Shown here in pieces: positions 6,010 to 10,480 of a DNA stretch of 10,480 bases. The notes below the pieces were generated by a model. The model saw only the letters and a program-made list of their open reading frames with translations, searched no databases and had not been told where the DNA came from. The DNA comes from JBBSIN01 sp038232055 (GTDB lineage Bacteria; Actinomycetota; Actinomycetes; JADGOV01): contig JBBSIN010000068.1 of the NCBI GenBank assembly GCA_038232055.1, positions 1 to 10,480 of the forward strand, read 5' to 3'. The position numbers were made by a program, and so were the translations under genes. Each line of letters begins with the position of its first letter. The first letter of the stretch is position 1.

Positions 6010-7032
6010 ATGCCGATCGCGACCCCCGAGGTCTACGCCGAGATGCTCGACCGGGCGAAGGCCAACCAGTTCGCCTACCCAGCCATCAACGTGACGAGCA
6101 GTCAGACGCTCAACGCGGCGCTCCGCGGCTTCGCCGAGGCGGACAGCGACGGCATCGTGCAGGTCTCCACCGGGGGTGCGGAGTTCCTCTCCGGCACCAC
6201 CGTGAAGGACATGGTCGCCGGTGCGGTGGCGCTGGCGGAGTACGCGAAGGTCGTCGCGAAGAACGACCCGGTCACGGTCGCGCTGCACACCGACCACTGC
6301 CCGCCCGACAAGCTCGACGGCTACATCCGCCCACTCATCAAGCTCTCGCAGGAGCGCGTCGGCGAGGGTGGCGAGCCGATCTTCCAGTCGCACATGTGGG
6401 ACGGCTCCGGCGTCGAGCTCGAGGAGAACATCCGGATCGCCGACGAGCTGCTCGCCGAGTGCGCCAAGGCGCACATCGTGCTGGAGATGGAGATCGGCGT
6501 CGTCGGCGGTGAGGAGGACGGCGTCTCCAACGAGATGAACGAGAAGCTCTACACGTCACCGAAGGACATGGAGCGCGTCGCCGAGGTGCTGGGCACCGGC
6601 GAGAAGGGCCGCTACCTGCTCGCCGCGGTCTTCGGCAACGTGCACGGCGTCTACAAGCCCGGTGCGGTCAAGCTGAAGCCCTCGATCCTCAAGGAGGGTC
6701 AGGAGTACGTCGGGCAGAAGCTCGGCAGGTCCCAGCCCTTCGACCTGGGCTTCCCCGGCGGTTCGGGATCGAGGCTCGACGAGATCACCGAGACGCTCGG
6801 CTATGGCGTGGTGAAGATGAACGTCGACACGGACACGCAGTACGCGTTCACCCGACCGATCGTCGACCACATGTTCACCAACTACGACGGTGTGCTGAAG
6901 ATCGACGGCGAGGTGGGCAACAAGAAGGTCTACGACCCACGGTCCTACGGCAAGAGCGCCGAGGCTGGGATGGCGGCCCGGGTCACCAAGGCCTGTCAGG
7001 ACCTTCGTTCGGCCGGCCGGAAGCTGACGTAG
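6010..7032 (+). CDS. fbaA: Class II fructose-bisphosphate aldolase with an altered zinc site
   Basis: This 340-residue protein is the zinc-dependent aldolase that splits fructose 1,6-bisphosphate into dihydroxyacetone phosphate and glyceraldehyde 3-phosphate (reversed in gluconeogenesis). The family active site is mostly intact: HTDHCP with Asp95 and His96, LEMEIG with Glu161, GGEEDG with Glu168-Glu169, NVHGVY with His212, and KMNVDTDTQ with Asn271. The length and C-terminus (YDPRSYGKSAEAGMAARV) match actinomycete enzymes. One residue is wrong: the invariant FHGGSGS reads FPGGSGS, so the third zinc-ligand histidine is Pro249 (codon CCC, 6754-6756). The residue two before is Gly where related enzymes, as I recall them, have Val. 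ATG is preceded by GAAGGAG at 5996-6002. Family assignment is certain; whether this copy is active is not. Confidence 0.93.
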   Translation: MPIATPEVYAEMLDRAKANQFAYPAINVTSSQTLNAALRGFAEADSDGIVQVSTGGAEFLSGTTVKDMVAGAVALAEYAKVVAKNDPVTVALHTDHCPPDKLDGYIRPLIKLSQERVGEGGEPIFQSHMWDGSGVELEENIRIADELLAECAKAHIVLEMEIGVVGGEEDGVSNEMNEKLYTSPKDMERVAEVLGTGEKGRYLLAAVFGNVHGVYKPGAVKLKPSILKEGQEYVGQKLGRSQPFDLGFPGGSGSRLDEITETLGYGVVKMNVDTDTQYAFTRPIVDHMFTNYDGVLKIDGEVGNKKVYDPRSYGKSAEAGMAARVTKACQDLRSAGRKLT

Positions 7033-7732
7033 CAGACGTCGCTGTCCGCTTCCTGGCGACGACAACGCCATAGCCGGCCGCGCCCGCGAGCACCGCGTCC
7101 TCCACGCGACGGGCTGCGTCGTGCCACGCGTTCGCCGTCGGCGTGACCGCCGCGGCAGGTGCCAGCAGCCGTCGGATCCGGCGTACGGCGGTCAGCGCCT
7201 CCGCCGGCCGGTCTTCGACGAGCACGACGTCGAGATCGGCCTCGCGGATGGTTTCGGCGTACCAATGCAGCGGGCGCGCTGTGGTGAGCCCGTCGAGGAC
7301 GGTCAGGGTTGCCGCGTCTATCCCGTGGCGGTCGGCTGTCACGTCGGAGACCGCCAACCCGCCGCCCGGCCGAAGGACGCGGGCCATCTCGGCGATCGCG
7401 GCGCGAGGATCGTGCATCGTCGATAGCGCGCACTCGCAGATCGCGGCGTCGTACGCCGCCGACCGAAGTGGCAGCCGGTGTGCATCGGCGACGAGTGCCA
7501 GGCCGTGGCGGCTCGCCGCGCGTACGGCGCCCACCTCGACGTCCACGCCCAACCCCGCGCACCGCGCGCGGCGCAGCAACCGCAGGGTGGCACCCGAACC
7601 GCAGGCGACATCGACCACCTCCGCGCCCGGCGTGAGACCGAGGGCAGCGAACAGGTGACGGGTGAGTCGGGAACCGCCCGGGTGCGCATCGGCGCCCAGG
7701 ATCCGGCCAAGGGTCCTACGACCTAAGGACAC
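6983..7732 (-). CDS. Class I SAM-dependent methyltransferase
   Basis: This 249-residue protein has the Rossmann-type methyltransferase core. Motif I is VVDVACGSGATLR (39-51), followed by an acidic SAM-ribose region GLGVDVE (60-66). ADAHRLPL (83-90) fits the adenine-contact motif, and the later motif is RVLRPGGGLAVSD (118-130). A CECALST stretch (99-105) lies at the position of motif IV. The substrate is not identifiable; the layout resembles small-molecule methyltransferases of the UbiE/arsenite-MT type, without the arsenite cysteines. The GTG start is the only one giving the full N-terminal region (LGADAHPGG). Codon 3 is TTA, rare at this GC content. The last 50 nt overlap the 3' end of the convergent aldolase gene, so the final 15-20 residues are probably a dispensable tail. 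Confidence 0.82.
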   Translation of the reverse strand: MSLGRRTLGRILGADAHPGGSRLTRHLFAALGLTPGAEVVDVACGSGATLRLLRRARCAGLGVDVEVGAVRAASRHGLALVADAHRLPLRSAAYDAAICECALSTMHDPRAAIAEMARVLRPGGGLAVSDVTADRHGIDAATLTVLDGLTTARPLHWYAETIREADLDVVLVEDRPAEALTAVRRIRRLLAPAAAVTPTANAWHDAARRVEDAVLAGAAGYGVVVARKRTATSATSASGRPNEGPDRPW

Positions 7733-7762
7733 TGGCGGCCCGCCCTTCTTCGGCGTACGGCG

Positions 7763-8143
7763 GTGGGCGTCCTCGCCCTCGGGCTCGGATTCGGCGCCGC
7801 CCCTATGGCGACCGCGTCCGCATCCCACGGTGGCGGTGGCGGGGGCGTCCAGTGGATCGGCATGTGCAGTGGTTCCAGTGACTGGAAGCTCAAGGCCAAG
7901 CACGACGACGGTCGGATCGAGGTCGAGTTCGAGGTCGACTCGAACCGGGTCGGCCAGAACTGGCGGGTACGTCTTGCCGACAACGGTACGACGTTCTTCA
8001 CCGGCACCCGCCGTACGACCGCGCCGAGCGGTGCGTTCGAGGTCCGCAGGTTCACCGGCAACCGCGCTGGCATCGACCACATCGTCGGTACGGCGACCAA
8101 CCCCGCGACGGGCGAGACCTGCCGCGGCGCGCTCAGCCTCTGA
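7763..8143 (+). CDS. Small secreted protein of unknown function, start uncertain
   Basis: The visible product from GTG 7763 is 126 residues. Its start, LALGLGFGAAPMATASA, is the hydrophobic core and cleavage region of a signal peptide, so the mature protein begins near residue 21-22 (SHGGGGGG). The mature part is hydrophilic with alternating beta-type segments (WKLKAKHDDGRIEVEFEVDS, then NWRVRLADNGTTFFTG) and two cysteines, Cys35 and Cys120, that could form one disulfide. I recall similar unnamed secreted actinobacterial proteins but no function. The frame upstream encodes a basic n-region (LLRRTA) and is open to a TAA at 7724-7726, yet contains no normal start codon, so the true N-terminus is unclear. 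It diverges from the methyltransferase across 30 bp. It could be intact from GTG 7763 or a gene that lost its start. Confidence 0.6.
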   Translation: MGVLALGLGFGAAPMATASASHGGGGGGVQWIGMCSGSSDWKLKAKHDDGRIEVEFEVDSNRVGQNWRVRLADNGTTFFTGTRRTTAPSGAFEVRRFTGNRAGIDHIVGTATNPATGETCRGALSL

Positions 8144-8222
8144 GCAATCCCGGGGCTCGCCGTACCGGGTCGACAACTCTGCCCGGCTCTCGCGACACTT
8201 CGTCGAGGAGACGGAGGAAGCC

Positions 8223-8402
8223 ATGGCGGGCACCACGACGCTGCCGGTACGACGCGCGCTGCGGCGACTCGATGTCGGCTCCCGAGACGGGCGGTGGGTC
8301 TCACCGGCCCGCGCGCTGACCCAGTTCGCCGCTGCAGGGCTGGTCGCGCTCGCCCTGCTCGCCGTGGGCGGCGCCGTGGCGAGCCGGCAGGCCGCTCGGT
8401 GA
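8223..8402 (+). CDS. 59-codon frame: N-terminal membrane segment of the broken kinase
   Basis: A strong ribosome-binding sequence (GGAGG at 8213-8217) precedes ATG 8223. The frame encodes a basic N-terminus (residues 1-32), then a single membrane segment, LTQFAAAGLVALALLAVGGA, then SRQAAR and a TGA stop. This is the usual beginning of an actinobacterial sensor kinase whose extracytoplasmic domain should follow. The stop overlaps a GTG in another frame (GTGA, 8399-8402), from which sensor-like sequence continues, so re-initiation is conceivable. The signals for translation are good, but as a free product it would be only a membrane anchor. Confidence 0.45.
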   Translation: MAGTTTLPVRRALRRLDVGSRDGRWVSPARALTQFAAAGLVALALLAVGGAVASRQAAR

Positions 8403-8634
8403 TTCGCCAGCGGGTGTTGGGCAACGGCATCCTTCGGGTGAAAATTTGGCGGCGGGACGGCCGGATCCTCTACTCCGACGGGCGACGGCTTCTCGGTTCC
8501 TCGTTTTCGCTCAGCGCCGAGGAGCGGGAGGCGATCGCATCCGGAACCGTGGCGGCCGAGGTGAGCGACCTCACCGCGCCGGAGAACCGCTTCGAGCGGG
8601 ACCCAGGGCAAGCTGTTGGGGTCTACCTGCCGGT

Positions 8635-8665
8635 CCGAACGCCGAACGCCGAACGCCGAACGCCG
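8635..8665. repeat. Heptanucleotide repeat (CCGAACG)x4 inside the kinase gene
   Basis: Four perfect head-to-tail copies of CCGAACG fill 8635-8662, followed by CCG. A 7-bp unit changes frame with each gain or loss. The kinase frame before it and the frame after it differ by one base. Two copies would read straight through as VRTPNAGPLLFE, which fits the family, and five copies would also restore the frame; four do not. Confidence 0.85.
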
Positions 8666-8843
8666 GGCCGCTGCTCTTCGAGACCTACTCCCGCTACAGC
8701 CAGGTCACCGCGCACAGCAAGGCGATCTGGTGGCGGTTCGTGCCGATCACAGTCGGCCTGCTGCTTCTCCTGCAGTTGGTGCAACTACGGCTCGCGGCAT
8801 CGCTGGCCCGGCGCCTCGAGCGGGGCCGCCGAGAGCGTGAAGC

Positions 8844-9785
8844 TTGTTGCGCAAAGCGATCGCTGCCTCCGAGATCGAGCGCCGCCGCATCGCCAGCGAC
8901 CTGCACGACGGCGTGGTGCAGGATCTGGCCGGCGTGTCGTACGCGCTGGTGGGGTGTGCGGACCGAATCTCGAAGAGCGACCGTCCGCACGACGCGGAAT
9001 GTCTGTACAACGCGGCGGGCGGCGTCCGGCAAAGCATCCGCACGCTGCGGTCACTGCTCGTCGAGATCTATCCACCGAGCCTGCGCTCGGCCGGGCTGGC
9101 CGCCGCCCTCACCGACCTGCTCGCGCCGCTGACCGGACGCGGCGTCGCCGTCGACCTCGACGTGCCATCGACGCTCGTGCTGCCGGCGGACGCGGAGGCG
9201 CTCGTCTTCCGCGTCGCACAAGAGGCGGTGCGCAACGCCCTCCTGCACGCCGATCCCCGAAGCGTCGGCGTACACATCAACACCGGTCGGAGCGGCGTCG
9301 CGCTCACGGTGCGGGACGACGGCACGGGGTTCGATGTGTCCGCAGCGCCAGAGGAGGGGATCCTCGCGAAGGACCCCGGGATCCAGGTGGTCATCCTCAC
9401 GTCGTTCTCGGACCGCGAGCGCATCCTCGACGCGCTCGACGCCGGCGCCGTTGGGTACCTGCTCAAGGACGTCGAGCCCGAGGAACTGCTGCGCGGCATC
9501 CGGGCGGCGGCACGGGGCGAGTCGCCACTCGACCCGAAGGCGGCTCGCACGCTGTTGTCGGCGCGAGGCCAGCGCGCGGAGTCCAACGAGCTCACCGACC
9601 GCGAGCGTGAGGTACTTGGGGCTCGTCGGCCGCGGGCTTGCCAACAAGCAGATCGCGCGGTCACTGGGGATCAGCGAGCGGACGGTGAAGGCGCACCTGA
9701 CCAACGTCTTCCAGCGCATCGGTGTCTCCGACCGGACGTCGGCCGCTCTTTGGGCGCAACGGCGGGGCCTGCCCTGAGACGTTGA
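8844..9785 (+). CDS. Longest intact frame: kinase core fused to a receiver fragment
   Basis: From TTG 8844 the frame is open for 313 codons. Residues 1-30 carry the HisKA_3 helix with His21 in DLHDGVVQDL. Residues 60-92 are the second dimerisation helix region (VRQSIRTLRSLLVEIYPPSL). Residues 118-165 hold the ATPase N-box with Asn131 and the DDGTGF box with Asp159. From residue 173 it becomes the back half of a response-regulator receiver: ILAKDPGIQVVILTSFSDRE, then GAVGYLLKD with Lys208. The LuxR helix-turn-helix begins at LTDREREVL (250-258), but the frame then leaves it and ends in unrelated residues. No ribosome-binding site is evident. If translated, it would be a soluble hybrid lacking the ATP lid and the phospho-accepting Asp, so kinase activity is unlikely. 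Confidence 0.4.
   Translation: MLRKAIAASEIERRRIASDLHDGVVQDLAGVSYALVGCADRISKSDRPHDAECLYNAAGGVRQSIRTLRSLLVEIYPPSLRSAGLAAALTDLLAPLTGRGVAVDLDVPSTLVLPADAEALVFRVAQEAVRNALLHADPRSVGVHINTGRSGVALTVRDDGTGFDVSAAPEEGILAKDPGIQVVILTSFSDRERILDALDAGAVGYLLKDVEPEELLRGIRAAARGESPLDPKAARTLLSARGQRAESNELTDREREVLGARRPRACQQADRAVTGDQRADGEGAPDQRLPAHRCLRPDVGRSLGATAGPALRR
9357..9777 (+). pseudogene. NarL/FixJ-family response regulator remnant
   Basis: The recognisable part begins in the middle of a receiver domain (AKDPGIQVVILTSFSDRE), continues through GYLLKD and the last receiver helix (PEELLRGIRAAARG), and ends with a LuxR-type helix-turn-helix: LTDREREVL, then GRGLANKQIARSLGISERTV and a final helix LTNVFQRIGV. The first half of the receiver, including the phosphorylated Asp, is absent; the remnant is joined in frame to the kinase ATPase domain. 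A one-base shift at the GGGG run 9618-9621 separates the receiver from most of the helix-turn-helix; with GGG the sequence would read VLGLVGRGLANKQ. The stop is TGA at 9775-9777. It was evidently the partner of the kinase upstream; as read it cannot be a normal regulator. Confidence 0.78.
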
Positions 9786-9788
9786 GGG

Positions 9789-9805
9789 GCCGCGGTTCGC
9801 GCGGC
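9789..9805. terminator. GC-rich hairpin between convergent genes
   Basis: GCCGCG (9789-9794) and CGCGGC (9800-9805) form a perfect 6-bp stem with a 5-nt loop. It lies between the response-regulator remnant and the convergent MarR gene and touches the MarR stop codon. No T-run follows on either strand, so it would act weakly or in both directions, if at all. Confidence 0.35.
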
Positions 9806-10224
9806 TAGTCCGCCGCCGCCTCCTGGACGTCCTGCCTGAGGTGCTCGAGGAGCGGAGCAAGCCGAACCAGCTCCTCGAGGTGCGACCGCGAGAGTCGACC
9901 GATCAGCTGCCGCCCTCGGTCGGTTGCCGTCACGCGGGTCACTCGGCCGTCCTGTTCATCGCGTCGTCGCTCCACCAGGCCCGCCACCTCCGCCCTGTCG
10001 ACGAGCCCCACGGCGCTGTGGTGCCGAAGCAGGAGGTAGTCCGCAAGCTCGCCGACCGTCGGGCCGCGGTCGTCTCCGTGGCCCTGGATCGCCAACAGGA
10101 GCTGGTGCTGCGCGGAGGTGAGACCCGCCTCGGCGGCGCGCTCCTCGCTCCACCGGAAGAACCGGCGGAGGGCGACGCGGAAGGCCAGCAGTTCCGTGTA
10201 CTGCTGCCTGTTCAACTGGCCCAT
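9805..10224 (-). CDS. MarR-family transcriptional regulator
   Basis: This 139-residue protein has the MarR winged-helix plan. An N-terminal dimerisation helix (ELLAFRVALRRFFRWSEE, 11-28) is followed by LTSAQHQLLLAIQ. Then come the helix-turn-helix with VGELADYLLLRHHSAVGLVD (57-76) and the wing RRRDEQDGRVTRVTATDRG (86-104), and a C-terminal dimerisation helix. Such proteins repress nearby genes and release DNA on binding small, often phenolic, ligands. The ATG at 10224-10222 begins the family homology, although the frame stays open upstream to 10467 because an in-frame copy of part of the gene lies there. A TACCCT box 8 nt before the ATG suggests a leaderless message. It diverges from the DUF3151-like gene and converges on the broken two-component locus. 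Ligand and targets are unknown. Confidence 0.88.
   Translation of the reverse strand: MGQLNRQQYTELLAFRVALRRFFRWSEERAAEAGLTSAQHQLLLAIQGHGDDRGPTVGELADYLLLRHHSAVGLVDRAEVAGLVERRRDEQDGRVTRVTATDRGRQLIGRLSRSHLEELVRLAPLLEHLRQDVQEAAAD
9906..10024. repeat. Direct repeat, copy 1 (inside the MarR gene)
   Basis: These 119 bp recur without mismatch at 10362-10480, an offset of 456 bp. The segment codes, on the minus strand, for MarR residues about 68-106: the C-terminal part of the recognition helix and the whole wing. This is the parental copy, since it sits within the intact gene. Confidence 0.95.
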
Positions 10225-10232
10225 CGCAGCCA

Positions 10233-10238
10233 AGGGTA
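10233..10238 (-). promoter_or_regulatory. Putative -10 box of the MarR gene
   Basis: TACCCT on the minus strand, within GATACCCT, ends 8 nt before the MarR ATG. There is no Shine-Dalgarno sequence in between, which fits a leaderless transcript. No clear -35 is seen. Confidence 0.35.
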
Positions 10239-10298
10239 TCGGTCGGGGCACATCATGGGCCGCGAACGGACGCCTTGGCGGCACGGCAGGATGGGGGG

Positions 10299-10480
10299 AT
10301 GACGCTGTCCGGCAACCTGCTGCCCGAGCCACCTCCCACGCTGCTGCCGGCCGACGCGTCGGCTGCCGCCCTCGGTCGGTTGCCGTCACGCGGGTCACTC
10401 GGCCGTCCTGTTCATCGCGTCGTCGCTCCACCAGGCCCGCCACCTCCGCCCTGTCGACGAGCCCCACGGCGCTGTGGTGC
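10299..10480 (+). CDS. DUF3151 protein gene start, interrupted after about 22 codons
   Basis: ATG 10299 follows a G-rich stretch (GGATGGGGGG) and encodes MTLSGNLLPEPPPTLLPADA. From memory this matches the conserved start of DUF3151 proteins (NLL..PPPT.LP), a small actinobacterial family of unknown function often found near fructose-bisphosphate aldolase, as here. From base 10362 the DNA is instead an exact copy of the antisense strand of the MarR gene. The frame stays open to the window edge but becomes RLPSRGSLGRPVHRVVAPPG, proline- and arginine-rich and unlike DUF3151. The gene therefore appears broken by the duplication, unless the window edge is an assembly join. A CAGGAT box 6 nt before the ATG could give a leaderless message. 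Confidence 0.55.
   Translation, partial: MTLSGNLLPEPPPTLLPADASAAALGRLPSRGSLGRPVHRVVAPPGPPPPPCRRAPRRCG
10362..10480. repeat. Direct repeat, copy 2 (interrupts the DUF3151 gene)
   Basis: This is the exact second copy of 9906-10024, in the same orientation and running to the last base of the window, so its true length is at least 119 bp. Its left end lies about 63 bases after the DUF3151-like ATG. No insertion-sequence ends, target duplication or transposase are visible at the left junction. The 456-bp offset is a multiple of three, so it is in the MarR frame. Confidence 0.95.

Larger units (their letters stand above)
8223..9356 (+). pseudogene. Degraded sensor histidine kinase (HisKA_3/DesK type)
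   Basis: Kinase sequence continues through four segments in changing frames. Segment 1 (8223-8402): first membrane helix. Segment 2 (8399 to about 8660): sensor domain, with VLGNGILRVKIW, GRILYSDGRRL, AEVSDLTAPENRF and VYLPVRTP. Segment 3 (about 8663-8843): LLFETYSRYSQVT, second membrane helix FVPITVGLLLLLQLVQL and linker RRLERGRRERE. Segment 4 (from 8844): dimerisation/phosphorylation helix ERRRIASDLHDGVVQDLAG with the phospho-accepting His at 8904-8906, then N-box VAQEAVRNALLHA and G1 box VRDDGTGFD. The rest of the ATPase domain is missing. Compared with related kinases as I remember them, about 40-50 residues of the sensor are also missing at 8399. With three frame changes plus truncation, no normal kinase can be made from this copy as read. 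Confidence 0.8.

Noticed and set aside
5731..6474. 247-codon minus-strand frame spanning the oxidoreductase and aldolase genes
   Set aside because: No recognisable motif, and it crosses two well-supported genes and their intergenic region.
7712..7730. GTCCT/AGGAC and GGTC/GACC inverted repeats near the methyltransferase start
   Set aside because: Short arms lying within coding sequence; expected by chance at this composition.
8144..8222. Search for a terminator or promoter between the secreted protein and the kinase fragment
   Set aside because: Only the ribosome-binding sequence at 8213-8219 is convincing; no hairpin with a T-run or clear -35/-10 pair was found.
10225..10467. Extension of MarR to a 220-residue protein starting at 10467
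   Set aside because: The added part is antisense to the DUF3151 start and intergenic DNA plus the duplicated fragment; family homology begins at ATG 10224.

Overview
The window is very GC-rich with strong third-position G/C bias. It carries actinomycete-type genes, among them a mycobacterial/streptomycete-like class II aldolase and a DUF3151 start, so I read it as chromosomal DNA of a high-GC actinomycete. I cannot name the genus. No tRNA, rRNA, CRISPR array, transposase or phage gene was seen.

Left part (1-3225). A minus-strand uptake locus has a YnjB-like lipoprotein and the start of a probable permease running off the left edge. The lipoprotein gene has a readable promoter followed by a 19-bp tandem repeat. 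Next come an ArsR-family regulator and a free-standing acyl carrier protein whose reading frames overlap by 7 nt. They are transcribed away from an acyl-CoA-dehydrogenase-like gene, suggesting a small regulated module that works on carrier-bound acyl groups.

Middle part (3272-7732). Two tandem DedA membrane proteins are transcribed divergently from a CoA-disulfide-reductase-like flavoprotein. Both starts sit 6-7 nt from back-to-back -10 elements inside a perfect 14-bp palindrome, as expected for leaderless mRNAs. Class II fructose-bisphosphate aldolase follows; every catalytic residue I can place is present except one zinc-ligand histidine, which reads as proline. A class I methyltransferase converges on the aldolase and overlaps its 3' end by 50 nt.

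Right part (7763-10480). A small secreted protein with a doubtful start is followed by the wreck of a sensor kinase/response regulator pair. It shows several frameshifts, an expanded 7-bp repeat, a probable deletion in the sensor, and an in-frame fusion of a truncated kinase ATPase domain to a truncated receiver. A MarR regulator follows on the minus strand. A divergent DUF3151 gene is broken after about 22 codons by an exact second copy (at least 119 bp) of the MarR segment that encodes the DNA-binding helix and wing. The window ends inside that copy.

The damage is concentrated in 7.7-10.5 kb while the other genes are open and well formed. That favours local decay and rearrangement, but several lesions are one-base changes in homopolymer runs and the repeat is exact, so read or assembly error in this part must be excluded. 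I saw no clear new defence or biosynthetic system. The best leads are the aldolase substitution, the collapsed two-component system with its 7-bp repeat, the duplicated MarR segment, and the recurring leaderless promoter layout.
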